64,000 nt of DNA from Flavobacteriales bacterium (GCA_020635655.1 JACJZI010000008.1:145424-209423), one strand, 5' to 3'. Counted from the stretch's first letter, positions 1 through 9,435 are shown. Notes: generated by a model from the letters alone, not told the origin. Made by a program: numbers and translations.

Positions 1-1
1 T

Positions 2-1396
2 TACAGTGCCCACAAGAACGATCGCAAGTACCGCCAGCAACCGGCCCGGTCGTTCGATTACGTGGTGTTCCCCGTGGAAGCCACACAGGGGGACATCGCG
101 CAGGAGAAGGCCGACCTGGAGGACCTGGTGAACGATTTCAAGAACGCCAAGGACGACAGCTTGTTCGTGGTGGGCAATACCGAGGACCGCACCTATTCCC
201 TGCAGCCCTATGCCGCTGGCTCCGCGGACCGGACGACCGACAGCCTCATTCTCCATGCGGACACGGGCGCGGTGATCGGTCCCTATCGCGATGGCAATGC
301 CTGGAAGCTGGTGAAGGTGAGGTCGATCGTTCAAGTGCCTGAAGCGCGGGTCCGCCACATCCTGCTGAGCACCCAGAACGGCAAGCCCGAGGACGAAGTG
401 AAGCAACGCGCGGACAGCATCCTGTCCGTGCTGAAGCGTGACCGCAGCAAGTTCGAGGCGCTGGTCACCAAGTTCAGTGAGGATCCCGGATCCGTCCAGA
501 ACGGTGGGGTCTACGAATGGTTCGACAAGCACCGGATGGTGCCGGAATTCACGGCGGCCAGCTTCGATGAGCCCGTGGGTGCGATCACGATCGCCCACAC
601 CAGCTATGGCTATCACATCGTGGAGGTCCTGGGACATCGGGACCGCGCGGAGCGTCGTCTGGCCGTCATCGCCCGACAGGACCACCCGTCGCCCACCACG
701 TTCAAGGACATCTACAAACAGGCGAACGAGTTCTCGTTGAACAATACGGCCCCCGAACAATTCGAGAAAGCGGCCACCGATGCGGGCCTGCAGTTCCAGC
801 ACGTGGACGAACTGCGCGGCGATCAGCGGTTCGTCTCGGGCCTTCAGGAGCCGTTCGCCCTGATCACCTGGGTGAACAATGCCGAGATCGGGAACGTGAG
901 CGGCCCCATCGAGGTCGGGGAGAGCTATGTGGTGGCGATCCTCCGGGGCGTCCGCGAAGAGGGAGTGCCGGCACTGGCCGATGTGAAGGATGTGTTCACC
1001 CGGGAGGTGGTCAAGGAGAAGAAGGCCGATGTGTTCGCACAGAAGATGGGCGGTCGGTCCGATCTGAGCGCCGTGGCCAGTGCCGTGGGTAAGACCGTGC
1101 AGACCGCGACCGACATGGCGTTCAGCAGCTACAGCATTCCAGGCGGGTACAGTGAGACCGAGGTGGTCGGTCGCATCTTCGCACTGGAGCCCGACGCCAC
1201 TTCCGCGCCGCTCAAGGGTGATGTGGCCGTATACGTGGTGCACATGAACACCCTCACACCAGCGCCCGAGCTCACGGACCCCGGCGCCGAGCGGAAAACA
1301 TTGGTCCAGCGTCTCCAGGGTCGGGCGGAGACGACCCTGTTCAATGCGCTCAAGGAAGAGGCCGACGTTCAGGACTACAGGAGCAAATATTACTGA
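2..1396 (+). CDS. PpiC-type peptidyl-prolyl isomerase (SurA/PpiD-like), 5' partial
   Basis: The frame is open from base 2 and no start is visible, so the N-terminus lies outside the window; 464 residues remain, ending in a TGA. Residues about 112-212 of the visible part form a PpiC/parvulin domain: it opens with ARVRHILL, contains the FSEDPGS..GG.Y segment and closes with YGYHIVEVLG, all typical of the family. A long region with no recognised domain follows, as in PpiD, where one parvulin domain sits inside a larger chaperone. By family knowledge this is a periplasmic foldase assisting outer-membrane or secreted proteins. A GTG at 62 is internal and not a likely start. The gene converges on rodA. 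PpiD rather than SurA is suggested by the single PPIase domain followed by a long tail, but without the N-terminus the two cannot be separated. Confidence 0.85.
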   Translation, partial: YSAHKNDRKYRQQPARSFDYVVFPVEATQGDIAQEKADLEDLVNDFKNAKDDSLFVVGNTEDRTYSLQPYAAGSADRTTDSLILHADTGAVIGPYRDGNAWKLVKVRSIVQVPEARVRHILLSTQNGKPEDEVKQRADSILSVLKRDRSKFEALVTKFSEDPGSVQNGGVYEWFDKHRMVPEFTAASFDEPVGAITIAHTSYGYHIVEVLGHRDRAERRLAVIARQDHPSPTTFKDIYKQANEFSLNNTAPEQFEKAATDAGLQFQHVDELRGDQRFVSGLQEPFALITWVNNAEIGNVSGPIEVGESYVVAILRGVREEGVPALADVKDVFTREVVKEKKADVFAQKMGGRSDLSAVASAVGKTVQTATDMAFSSYSIPGGYSETEVVGRIFALEPDATSAPLKGDVAVYVVHMNTLTPAPELTDPGAERKTLVQRLQGRAETTLFNALKEEADVQDYRSKYY

Positions 1397-1423
1397 ACAA
1401 GCTGCCGCAACAGCACCAGCACG

Positions 1424-1442
1424 GGGCGCCTCCAGGGCGCCT
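1424..1442. terminator. Hairpin between the convergent foldase and rodA genes
   Basis: The self-complementary hexamer GGCGCC occurs at 1425-1430 and 1436-1441, allowing a six-pair stem with a short loop between two convergent stop codons. There is no T-run, so its role as a terminator is inferred from position only. Confidence 0.3.
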
Positions 1443-1456
1443 CGTTGCATTCGCGG

Positions 1457-2776
1457 TCATCGCAACTGGCTCAGACGCTCGGCGTCCAACCGTACGAGGA
1501 TGCCCAGTAGGACCGTGAAGCCGATGAGCGAACTACCGCCATAGCTGAAGAATGGCAATGGGATCCCGATCACTGGCGCCAACCCGATGGTCATCCCCAC
1601 ATTGATCATCAGGTGCAGGAAGAAGATGCTTGCCACGCAATAGGCATAGATGCGCGTGAACCGCGACCGCTGACGATCGCTGATCTGGATGATGCGCAGG
1701 ATGAGCCATGTGAACAGGCCCACCACGGCCGTCGTGCCGAGGAAGCCCCACTCCTCACCGACCGTGCAGAAGATGAAGTCGGTGCTTTGCATCGGCACGT
1801 ACTTGTACTTCGTGAGCGTGCCCTTGAGATAGCCCTTGCCCACCAGGCCACCCGAACCGATGGCCGTCTGGCTCTGTTTCACGTTGTACCCATATCCCTG
1901 GGGGTCCTCTTCCAGGCCGAGCAGGATGCGGATACGTGTCTGCTGGTGTGCGGGCATCCGGTCGACGATCTGGTCCACCGATCCGATGAAGGCCACCGAG
2001 CCCAGTAGTCCGAAAATGATCAGTCCATAGAACCGTTTGCGGTAGCGGCGCACCACCAGGTTCCGCACCACCCACCAGGCCACCAGGGCGAACATGGCGA
2101 TCGACCCCATCAGCAGGTACTGTCCCCCGATGCGCACATCAGTAAGGGGCAGCCCGAAAGTGGAGGCCTTCAGGATCAGCGCCAGGACCGAGAGGATCCC
2201 GGCAAGGATCGCGAGCAGCAGCACGTTGCCCGAAAGCCCTTCCCGATAAAGGACCAGGATGAACGCACCCGAGACCAACGCGGTACCCGTATCGGGTTGG
2301 AGCATGATGAACACCACGGGCAGGGCGATGATGGCGCTGGCCACGGACCGGGACCGCAGATCGGCCAGGGCCCGGAGGCCGCTGAGGTACCGCGAGAGCG
2401 CCAGTGCCGTCCCGAACTTGGCGAACTCTGCTGGTTGTATGCCGAAGCTGCCCACGCCGAACCAGGCACGGGCACCGTTCACCTCCTTGCCCACCAGCAG
2501 AACGAGGATCAGGAGCAGCACCACCGCGCCGTAGATCACATAGGCGAGGTCCTTGAAGAAGCGGCCCTGCACCAGCAGGATCATACCACCGAGCACGATG
2601 CTTGCCACGATCCAGACCGATTGGCGGCCGTATTCCATCGCCTGATCGAAAAGCCCCGGATGGGAGGGGTCGTAGGCCGCGGAGTAGATGTTCGCCCAGC
2701 CCATCACCATCAAGGTGAGATAGAGCCCCACCAGAATGGGGTCCAGGTTCGCGCGGATGCGGTCGCGTTGGCTCAT
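1457..2776 (-). CDS. rodA: Rod-shape SEDS peptidoglycan glycosyltransferase RodA
   Basis: The 439-residue polytopic membrane protein belongs to the FtsW/RodA/SpoVE (SEDS) family, which polymerises lipid II glycan chains during cell elongation together with a class B PBP. Visible family signatures are DPQGYGYNVKQS followed by AIGSGGLVGKGY (about residues 290-315, including the conserved Asp of the SEDS active site) and, near the C-terminus, PLPFFSYGGSSL. About ten hydrophobic segments are spread over the length, as expected. It is the last gene of the purH-mre operon: its ATG overlaps the stop of mrdA by 4 bp, so translation is probably coupled. The RodA rather than FtsW assignment rests on this neighbourhood. 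Confidence 0.95.
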   Translation of the reverse strand: MSQRDRIRANLDPILVGLYLTLMVMGWANIYSAAYDPSHPGLFDQAMEYGRQSVWIVASIVLGGMILLVQGRFFKDLAYVIYGAVVLLLILVLLVGKEVNGARAWFGVGSFGIQPAEFAKFGTALALSRYLSGLRALADLRSRSVASAIIALPVVFIMLQPDTGTALVSGAFILVLYREGLSGNVLLLAILAGILSVLALILKASTFGLPLTDVRIGGQYLLMGSIAMFALVAWWVVRNLVVRRYRKRFYGLIIFGLLGSVAFIGSVDQIVDRMPAHQQTRIRILLGLEEDPQGYGYNVKQSQTAIGSGGLVGKGYLKGTLTKYKYVPMQSTDFIFCTVGEEWGFLGTTAVVGLFTWLILRIIQISDRQRSRFTRIYAYCVASIFFLHLMINVGMTIGLAPVIGIPLPFFSYGGSSLIGFTVLLGILVRLDAERLSQLR

Positions 2777-4620
2777 CGGCCGCGTTGCTTGGGCTTTCTA
2801 CGGTACAGATGTTCGTCCGCGATCAGATCCGCCTCCAGCATGCGCTTCTCCAGGTCGGGCCGGCTGATGCTGTCGGTGAGATATTGTTCTATCAGGAGAC
2901 TGGCGATCGGAGCGGCCCAGGTCCCGCCGAAACCGGAGTTCTCCACGTACACCGCGATGGCGATCCGTGGGTCCTCCATCGGTGCGAAGCTCACGAACAC
3001 GGCGTGGTCCTTGCCGTGCGGGTTCTCGGCGGTTCCCGTTTTGCCACAGACCGTGATGCCCGGGATGCGGGCCTGCCTTGCGGTGCCACCGGGTTCCTCC
3101 ACCACCCGCCGCATGGCCTCTCGTACCAGCCCGAGATCGGGTCCTGGTGCCACGGTGTAATGTCGTTCCTCATGGTCATGCACCAGGCTGTCGGCCCTGC
3201 CGATCGCGCGCACCACGTGGGGATCGACATACCATCCACCGTTGGCGATGATGCAGGCCATGTCGGCCATCTGCATGGGCACCGCCATCACTTCGCCCTG
3301 GCCGATGCTCAACGAATAGATCGTGCTGAACGCCCAGGAGCCTTTGCCATAGATCCTGTCATAGTAAGCCGCATCCGGGATGTTGCCACCTTTCGCCCCC
3401 GGGAGGTCGATGTTCGGACGTTGCCCGAATCCGAAGCTCATGATGTCCTTTCGCCATTGGTCCAGGTTGATCGCCGCGACCGTGAACCGGTCCCGCGGGT
3501 CGCCCTGTTCCATGATCCGCTTGAACACCATGTAGAAGTAGGGATTGCAGGAGTACTGGATCGCATGTTGGACGTCCTGCGCGTTGGGATGGTTGTGACA
3601 GCCGACGAGGGCCTTGTTGCAGGGGAACCCGGTGCGCGGTGTGATCACGCTGTCCTTCAATGCGACGAGGGCCTGGGCGATCTTGAAGATGGACCCGGGT
3701 GGATACTGCGCCTGCAAGGCACGGTCGAACAAGGGCTTCAACGTGTCGCGTTGCAGTTGCACATAATTCGTGTTGCGCACGCGGCCCACGAGCAGCTCCG
3801 GATCGTACGTCGGCGAGCTCACCAGGCACAGGACCTCCCCGGTCCGGGGTTCGATCGCGACGATGCTGCCCTTCTTGTTGCGCATCAATCGCTCGCCATA
3901 GGCCTGCATGCGCGCATCGATCGAGGTGTAGAGGTCCTTGCCGGCATAGGCCAGGGTGTCGTACAGGCCGTTCTTGTAAGGTCCCTGCACCTTGTTGTGC
4001 ACGTCCACCACCACGTAGTTCACACCCCGTTTGCCGCGCAGCGCCTTCTCATAATGGGATTCCAGACCTCCGACGCCGATCACGTCCCCCGGCTTGTAAT
4101 AGGGGTCCTCTTTCACTTTGCGCGCGTCCACTTCGCTCAGATAGCCCAGCAGATGTGCGGCGATGCGCTGTGGATAGGTACGCAGCGTCCGGCTCTGACC
4201 GTAGAACCCGGGGTATTTGAACAGGTGGACCGCGATCGTGGCATATTGGTCCGAGGGGATCTGCTTTTCGAAGACCGACGGTTTATAGCTGGAGTAGGCC
4301 GTCGCTTCCTTCAGTCGACGCGCCACCTCGGGCACGGGCACGCCGACCAGCGTGGCGAACGCGGTCGTATCGAACGCGCGCACCTCGCGGGGTACAACCA
4401 TGATGTCGTACACCGGCGTGTTGGCCACCAGCAAGGCACCGCGACGGTCGAAGATCAGTCCACGCGCGGGGTAGATGGTGACCTTGCGCTCGGAGATGTT
4501 CGCCGCTTCGGCCTTCCAGCGATCGTCCACCACCTGCACCCAGAACAGCCTGAGCACGAACACGATGGCGATGAAGATCACTGCGGCGATCAACACGTAT
4601 TTCCGCTCCTCGAAGTTCAT
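2773..4620 (-). CDS. mrdA: Penicillin-binding protein 2 (elongation-specific transpeptidase)
   Basis: This class B PBP cross-links peptidoglycan for RodA during elongation. A single transmembrane segment lies at about residues 8-28, followed by the PBP dimerisation region and the transpeptidase domain. The catalytic motifs are all present: SIFK (nucleophile Ser, about residue 309), SCN (about 356) and KTGT (about 525). The start at 4620 (MNFEERKY) is chosen because it gives the usual short cytoplasmic N-terminus and its ATG overlaps the mreD stop as ATGA; the longer frame to 4668 would run 50 bases into mreD and add a charged extension with no family counterpart. Length, 615 residues, is normal. 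Confidence 0.95.
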   Translation of the reverse strand: MNFEERKYVLIAAVIFIAIVFVLRLFWVQVVDDRWKAEAANISERKVTIYPARGLIFDRRGALLVANTPVYDIMVVPREVRAFDTTAFATLVGVPVPEVARRLKEATAYSSYKPSVFEKQIPSDQYATIAVHLFKYPGFYGQSRTLRTYPQRIAAHLLGYLSEVDARKVKEDPYYKPGDVIGVGGLESHYEKALRGKRGVNYVVVDVHNKVQGPYKNGLYDTLAYAGKDLYTSIDARMQAYGERLMRNKKGSIVAIEPRTGEVLCLVSSPTYDPELLVGRVRNTNYVQLQRDTLKPLFDRALQAQYPPGSIFKIAQALVALKDSVITPRTGFPCNKALVGCHNHPNAQDVQHAIQYSCNPYFYMVFKRIMEQGDPRDRFTVAAINLDQWRKDIMSFGFGQRPNIDLPGAKGGNIPDAAYYDRIYGKGSWAFSTIYSLSIGQGEVMAVPMQMADMACIIANGGWYVDPHVVRAIGRADSLVHDHEERHYTVAPGPDLGLVREAMRRVVEEPGGTARQARIPGITVCGKTGTAENPHGKDHAVFVSFAPMEDPRIAIAVYVENSGFGGTWAAPIASLLIEQYLTDSISRPDLEKRMLEADLIADEHLYRRKPKQRGR

Positions 4621-5141
4621 GCGCGGCCGCGGGTCGGACGTCCGGTGAGGTATTGCGCGATCACGCAAAGGACCAGGGTGAGCAGCGCGCTCAGTACCGC
4701 CCTTGAAAGCGTGGAGAACGCCCGATCGAAGCGGTGCAGTTCGAAGAAGAAGAGCCAGAGATGATGCACGAGGATGAGCGGGCCCATGTAGGTCAGCATC
4801 CAGGTCAGGCCCATGTGGTGCACCGTTGGGCGCATGCCGAACTCGTAGCCTTCACGTGGGGCAATGAGGTTCAGCCAGTAGGGCCGCAGGAAGGTCATCA
4901 ACAGACAGGCCGATGCGTGCATCCCTGGCGTGTTCGCGAACAGGTCCAGGACGGCTCCCGTCAGGGTGCCGAGCAGGAGCATGGCCCAGGACGGCAGATC
5001 GAACGGCAGCATGAGCAGGAACAGCACATACAGCAATGGCACCATCATGCCATTGAACAGCACGAGGTGGTCCAACACCAACACCTGAAGGGCGATGAGC
5101 ACGACGGCGCGTACGATATGTTCCAGCAGGTTGCCGATCAT
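4617..5141 (-). CDS. mreD: Rod shape-determining protein MreD
   Basis: A small integral membrane protein (174 residues) with about five hydrophobic segments, consistent in size and topology with MreD, the least conserved member of the elongasome that links MreC to the RodA/PBP2 synthase. Sequence recognition alone is weak; the identification is carried by its place between mreC and mrdA, with 4-bp stop/start overlaps on both sides (mreC stop with its ATG at 5141, its own stop with the mrdA ATG at 4620). Confidence 0.88.
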   Translation of the reverse strand: MIGNLLEHIVRAVVLIALQVLVLDHLVLFNGMMVPLLYVLFLLMLPFDLPSWAMLLLGTLTGAVLDLFANTPGMHASACLLMTFLRPYWLNLIAPREGYEFGMRPTVHHMGLTWMLTYMGPLILVHHLWLFFFELHRFDRAFSTLSRAVLSALLTLVLCVIAQYLTGRPTRGRA

Positions 5142-5968
5142 GGCATGTCCGCACTGTGGTCCAGACTGTCCAGTTCCGCGCGGAACAGGTCGCGCACGAT
5201 CTTCACGGGACCGTCACGGGTCAGGTCCTCGGCCAATCGGATGGTGATCGTATGGTAGTTCGATCCCGGGGCGTCGGTCACATCGATCACTACGCCCACC
5301 GGCACACCACTGGGAAAGATGCCGTCGTTCCCACGGGTCACCACGGTATCTCCAGGCCGGACCGGAGCATGCTTGGCGATGTCCACCACAGATGCCGTCC
5401 GCGGGTCGCCCGTATCCCATTGCAACAGACCGCGGTGCCCGGTCCGCTCGATCAGCACGCTGGTGTTCCAGTCGGGGTCGAGCACGCTCAAGGCGACACT
5501 GAAGTGTGGTCCGACCTTCGTCACAACGCCCGCGATGCCATCCACCCCCACCACCCCCATATCCGGGGCCACGCCCACCAGCGACCCCTTGTCCAGTGTC
5601 AGTGAGTTCCGTTGGCGGTGGGAAGTGCCGTTGATCACATGGGCGGCCAGGTAGGTATAGCGCTGCTGGTGGAGCGTGTCATCGATGCGCACCCATTTCT
5701 CGGCGACCGGCACATAGGCATGTTGGTCAAGGTCCTTCAAGCGGGCGTTCTCCAGGGACAAACGTTCGTTCACCTCCCTGAGGTCGGCGTAGGAGGTGAT
5801 GGCGTTCCGCCAGCTGTAGATACCCCCGACCAGATCGCTCGCTGAACGGAGCGCAGAGGCCTTGTGATGCTCGTTGCCCGTGATGGACCAGGCCACGCAC
5901 AGGCCCATCAACAGCAGAAAGAACAGCGTATTGCGGATGCGGAACAGAAAACGGAACAAGTCCCTCAT
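5138..5968 (-). CDS. mreC: Rod shape-determining protein MreC
   Basis: MreC is the periplasmic scaffold that organises PBP2 and RodA along MreB filaments. The 276-residue protein has one N-terminal membrane anchor (about residues 11-29), a helical coiled-coil stretch around residues 60-85 (containing VNERLSLENARLKDL), and then the beta-barrel MreC domain with the family segments LDKGSLVGVAPDMGVVG and GIAGVVTKVGPHFS. It lies 63 bases downstream of mreB and overlaps mreD by 4 bp, the classical mreBCD order. Confidence 0.95.
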   Translation of the reverse strand: MRDLFRFLFRIRNTLFFLLLMGLCVAWSITGNEHHKASALRSASDLVGGIYSWRNAITSYADLREVNERLSLENARLKDLDQHAYVPVAEKWVRIDDTLHQQRYTYLAAHVINGTSHRQRNSLTLDKGSLVGVAPDMGVVGVDGIAGVVTKVGPHFSVALSVLDPDWNTSVLIERTGHRGLLQWDTGDPRTASVVDIAKHAPVRPGDTVVTRGNDGIFPSGVPVGVVIDVTDAPGSNYHTITIRLAEDLTRDGPVKIVRDLFRAELDSLDHSADMP

Positions 5969-6031
5969 CGCGCGGTCATCGAAGGTCCGTCACTTCCGCC
6001 GATCGGCGCGGGAACGATGCATGCACCGTTC

Positions 6032-7057
6032 CTATTCACGCATCAGGAATTGGAAGCGGTCGATGTTCTTCAAGGCGATCCCGGTGCCGCGTGCGACGGC
6101 GCGCAGCGGGTCCTCGCTCACATGCACGGGAAGCTTGGTCTTGATGCTGATCCGCTTGTCCAGTCCGCGAAGCAGTGCGCCGCCACCGGCCATGTAGATG
6201 CCGGTCTTGTAGATGTCCGCGCTCAGTTCCGGTGGGGTGGCCTCCAGGGCGCTCAGGATGGCCTCCTCGATCTTGCTGATCGACTTGTCCAGGGCCTGTG
6301 CGATCTCGCTGTAGGTCACCGTGATCTCCTTCGGGATGCCGGTCATCAGGTCGCGACCGCGCACGGCATAATCCGCCGGTGGCTCATCCAATTCGGTCAT
6401 CGCCGCGCCCACCTCGATCTTGATGGTCTCGGCGGTGCGTTCGCCCACCAGGATGTTGTGCTGCCGGCGCATGTACTCTTCGATGTCCTGCGTGAACTCA
6501 TCGCCCGCCACGCGGATGTTCTTGTCGCAAACGATGCCGCCCAGGGCGATCACGGCGATCTCCGAAGTGCCACCGCCGATGTCGATGATCATGTTGCCCA
6601 TCGGCTCTTCAACGTCCACACCGATGCCGATCGCTGCGGCCATGGGTTCGTGGATCAGGTACACCTCCTTGGCCCCGGCGTGCTCGGCACTGTCGCGCAC
6701 GGCACGCTTCTCCACTTCCGTGATGCCACTGGGGATGCAGATCACCATGCGCAGGTTGGGTGCGAAGAGCTGCCGGCCCGGCTTGATCATCTTGATCATG
6801 CCCTTGATCATGTCCTCGGCCGCCTGGAAGTCGGCGATCACACCGTCCTTCAGCGGACGCACCGTCTTGATGTTCTCGTGCGTCTTGCCGTGCATCTGCT
6901 GGGCCTGGCGACCGATCGCGATCACCTTGCCCGTGGCCCGGTCCTTTGCGACGATGCTGGGCTCGTCGACCACCACCTTGTCGTTGTAGATGATCAGGGT
7001 GTTGGCCGTGCCCAGGTCGATCGCGATCTCTTGGGTGAAGAAGTTCAGGAGGCCCAT
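6032..7057 (-). CDS. mreB: Rod shape-determining actin homologue MreB
   Basis: MreB forms membrane-associated filaments that direct lateral wall synthesis. The 341-residue sequence shows the actin-fold nucleotide-binding elements: phosphate-1 loop DLGTANTLI near the N-terminus, phosphate-2 IDIGGGTSEIAVI (about residue 160), and the adenosine motif MAGGGALLRGLD (about residue 290). MGLLNFF at the N-terminus is the usual start, forming a short hydrophobic/amphipathic tip. Only 9 bases separate it from the purH stop, so the shape operon is probably transcribed from the purH promoter. Confidence 0.97.
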   Translation of the reverse strand: MGLLNFFTQEIAIDLGTANTLIIYNDKVVVDEPSIVAKDRATGKVIAIGRQAQQMHGKTHENIKTVRPLKDGVIADFQAAEDMIKGMIKMIKPGRQLFAPNLRMVICIPSGITEVEKRAVRDSAEHAGAKEVYLIHEPMAAAIGIGVDVEEPMGNMIIDIGGGTSEIAVIALGGIVCDKNIRVAGDEFTQDIEEYMRRQHNILVGERTAETIKIEVGAAMTELDEPPADYAVRGRDLMTGIPKEITVTYSEIAQALDKSISKIEEAILSALEATPPELSADIYKTGIYMAGGGALLRGLDKRISIKTKLPVHVSEDPLRAVARGTGIALKNIDRFQFLMRE

Positions 7058-7066
7058 GCGGATGGA

Positions 7067-8572
7067 TCAGTGTTTGAAGTGTCGATGGCCGGTCAGGACC
7101 ATGGCCGTGCCCCGGGCGTCGCAGGCATCGATGCTCTCCTGGTCGCGGATGCTTCCGCCCGGCTGCACGATCGCTGATACGCCGGCATCGGCCGCGATGT
7201 TCACGCAGTCGGGGAAGGGGAAGAAGGCATCGCTGGCCATCACCGCGCCGTGCAGGTCGAAGCCGAACTTGCGCGCCTTGGCGATGGCCTGCTCCAGGGC
7301 GTCCACGCGGCTGGTCTGCCCGGTGCCGCTGGCCAGCAGTTGCAGGCCCTTGGCCAGGGCGATGGCGTTGCTCTTGGTGTGCTTCACCAGGATGTTCGCG
7401 AAGGTCAGGTCGTCCAGTTGCTCCGCGGCCGGTCGGACCTTGGTCACCGGCTTCATCTCGGCGCCGCGGACGAGCACCCTGTCGGCGCCCTGTTCCAAGG
7501 TCCCGTTCAACGCCGTGCGTTGTTTTCGGGCCGGTATGCTCGTGGCCGTGCGCACGAGGATGATCCGGTTCTTCTTCTTGCGGAGCACTTCCAAGGCGTC
7601 ATCGGCATAGCCGGGCGCCACGATGATCTCGAAGAAGATCGTGTCGATCGCCTCGGCGGTGGCCCTGTCGATGGGGGCAGTGGTCACCAGGATGCCCCCG
7701 AACGCGGACACGGGATCCCCGGCCAGTGCGGCCTCCCAGGCCTCTTTCAATGTGGGACGGACGGCCGCCCCGCAGGCGTTGTTGTGCTTGATCACCGCGA
7801 AGGGCACGCCCTCCAGGGTCGCCAGGTCGTCGATCAGCTCCAGCGCCGCGTCGAGGTCGAGCAGGTTGTTGTAGCTCAGTTCCTTGCCGTGCAGCTGCGC
7901 GAAAAGGGCGTCGAGATCGCCCCGGAAAACGGCCTTCTGGTGGGGATTCTCTCCATACCGGAGCACGTGTTCGGATCGTCCACCATCGAACCAGCCATGG
8001 ATCGCTCCGTCATAGCGGCTGCTCACCTCGAACGCGGCGGCCGCCAGGGCCTTCCGTTCGGCAAGGGTCGTGGATCCCTCCTGCTCCTTCAGGATGCGCA
8101 GCAGTTCGGGGTAGTGCCGTTGTTCGGGCACGATCACCACGTCGCTGAAGTTCTTGGCGGCCGCACGGATCAAGGCGATGCCGCCGATGTCGATCTTCTC
8201 GATGATCTCCGCCTCGGTGCCACCAGCCGCGACCGTCGCCTCGAAGGGGTAGAGGTCCACCACCACCAGATCGATGGGCGGGATGGCGTACTCCTCCAGT
8301 TGGGCCACGTCACTGTCCCGTTCCCTGCGGCCGAGGATCCCGCCGAACACCTTGGGATGCAGCGTCTTCACGCGCCCACCAAGGATGCTGGGATAGCTCG
8401 TGAGGTCCTCCACCGGGACCACTGGAACGCCCTGCTCCTCGATGAACGTGCGCGTGCCTCCGGTGGAGTACATGGTCACCCCGAGGCGGTGCAGTTCCCG
8501 GACGATCGGACCGAGCCCGTCCTTGTGGAACACCGAGATGAGCGCGCTCTGGATGCGCTTGTGATCGATCAA
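7067..8572 (-). CDS. purH: Bifunctional AICAR formyltransferase / IMP cyclohydrolase PurH
   Basis: PurH performs the last two steps of de novo IMP synthesis. The N-terminal methylglyoxal-synthase-like cyclohydrolase domain shows QSALISVFHKDGL, YSTGGTRTF and LHPKVFGGILG; the C-terminal transformylase domain includes the catalytic KHNNACG segment (about residue 253) and ends with HRHFKH. I choose a TTG start at 8572 (MIDHKRIQ...), which matches the family N-terminus and gives 501 residues; the ATG at 8626 would add 18 unmatched residues and place the -7-like box TAAACTTG (8596-8603) inside the coding region. First gene of the purH-mreBCD-mrdA-rodA run. The start choice is moderately sure, the function very sure. 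Confidence 0.95.
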   Translation of the reverse strand: MIDHKRIQSALISVFHKDGLGPIVRELHRLGVTMYSTGGTRTFIEEQGVPVVPVEDLTSYPSILGGRVKTLHPKVFGGILGRRERDSDVAQLEEYAIPPIDLVVVDLYPFEATVAAGGTEAEIIEKIDIGGIALIRAAAKNFSDVVIVPEQRHYPELLRILKEQEGSTTLAERKALAAAAFEVSSRYDGAIHGWFDGGRSEHVLRYGENPHQKAVFRGDLDALFAQLHGKELSYNNLLDLDAALELIDDLATLEGVPFAVIKHNNACGAAVRPTLKEAWEAALAGDPVSAFGGILVTTAPIDRATAEAIDTIFFEIIVAPGYADDALEVLRKKKNRIILVRTATSIPARKQRTALNGTLEQGADRVLVRGAEMKPVTKVRPAAEQLDDLTFANILVKHTKSNAIALAKGLQLLASGTGQTSRVDALEQAIAKARKFGFDLHGAVMASDAFFPFPDCVNIAADAGVSAIVQPGGSIRDQESIDACDARGTAMVLTGHRHFKH

Positions 8573-8595
8573 CTTCCCGTCCGTGTTGGCAGGGG

Positions 8596-8603
8596 CAAGT
8601 TTA
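8596..8603 (-). promoter_or_regulatory. Putative -7 box for purH-mre operon
   Basis: Minus-strand TAAACTTG resembles the Bacteroidota -7 consensus TAnnTTTG with one mismatch, and lies 23 bases upstream of the preferred TTG start of purH. No clear -33 element is seen. Confidence 0.4.
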
Positions 8604-8691
8604 CGACCCGGAAAAGCCCGATCCATGCGGCCTGTGGGCCATTTGCGCGGATCTTACCAACAACGTTCCCCACGATGGCGCCATGGCGCGA

Positions 8692-9375
8692 TCAGAAGCG
8701 CAGCCCCACGCCCAGATGGATGGTGAGCAGGTCCGTCCCTGACTCCCGTGCCACATAGTCGATGTGCCCGTCGCTGTCGATGGTGATGCTGGTGGGTTCC
8801 ACGTACCGCGCCCGGCCGCCTTTGAAGCGCTCGAACCGCCCTTCAACATAGAGCAGGGGGGTGATCCCCACCAGGACCCCGGCCGCCCATCCGTAGCTGA
8901 AGGCCGTGCCGCGCAGGATATTGTCCTCACGCAGTGGGCCGTTCACGCCGTCCACGGTCAGCTGGCTGTTGGTGGTGAAGCTGCGGAGGCCGATCAGTCC
9001 ATCGAGATAGGGGCTCACCTTGCCTTTCAGTGGGGCCAGTCGTGCCAAAGCGTGGTAGCCGTTCATGCGGCTGCGAACGCGGAGGTCGCCACTGGTCACG
9101 GTCACATATTGCTCATCCACCGCCACCACGCCCTGTCTGCCGCCCAGGTAGGAACGGTCGTACTGGAAACCCGTTGCCAGCGGAAGGCCCTTGAGCGGTA
9201 CGGCGAGGTTCAGGCCGAAACCGCCGATCGTTCGTCCGTATGCCGCGTCGAATTCACCGAGCGGCATGCCGATGCGCAGGCCACCACTCAAGGTGTAGCG
9301 GCCCTTTTGGCCGAGCTGGGCTTGCATCGGCAACACCAGGACCAGCGCAAGGATCAGAAGGAAGGGGCGTCGCAT
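8692..9375 (-). CDS. Probable outer-membrane beta-barrel protein
   Basis: The 227-residue protein has a clear signal peptide (hydrophobic LLILALVLVLP core, cleavage near MQAQ), then alternating polar/hydrophobic strands rich in Gly, Tyr and Arg, and ends in an aromatic residue (VGLRF), the usual C-terminal strand signature of outer-membrane barrels. I infer an eight-to-ten-stranded OmpA-transmembrane-like barrel, porin-like or structural; no substrate can be read. It sits alone between purH (same strand) and a divergent membrane gene, so context gives no further clue. Confidence 0.65.
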   Translation of the reverse strand: MRRPFLLILALVLVLPMQAQLGQKGRYTLSGGLRIGMPLGEFDAAYGRTIGGFGLNLAVPLKGLPLATGFQYDRSYLGGRQGVVAVDEQYVTVTSGDLRVRSRMNGYHALARLAPLKGKVSPYLDGLIGLRSFTTNSQLTVDGVNGPLREDNILRGTAFSYGWAAGVLVGITPLLYVEGRFERFKGGRARYVEPTSITIDSDGHIDYVARESGTDLLTIHLGVGLRF

Positions 9376-9423
9376 GGGAGCCGTTTTGCAGGTGCGGGGC
9401 CAACTTCCATGCCGATCGCGGGA

Positions 9424-9431
9424 TACCTTGC
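9424..9431 (+). promoter_or_regulatory. -7-like box TACCTTGC immediately upstream of an ATG
   Basis: TACCTTGC is close to the TAnnTTTG consensus and ends 4 bases before the ATG at 9436. If it is the promoter, transcription would begin at or next to the start codon. Confidence 0.4.
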
Positions 9432-9435
9432 CGCC

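Noticed and set aside
2785..4764. 659-codon plus-strand frame across mrdA
   Set aside because: It is antisense to mrdA and rich in His, Asp and Gln in a pattern produced by reading G+C-rich genes backwards; no domain is seen.
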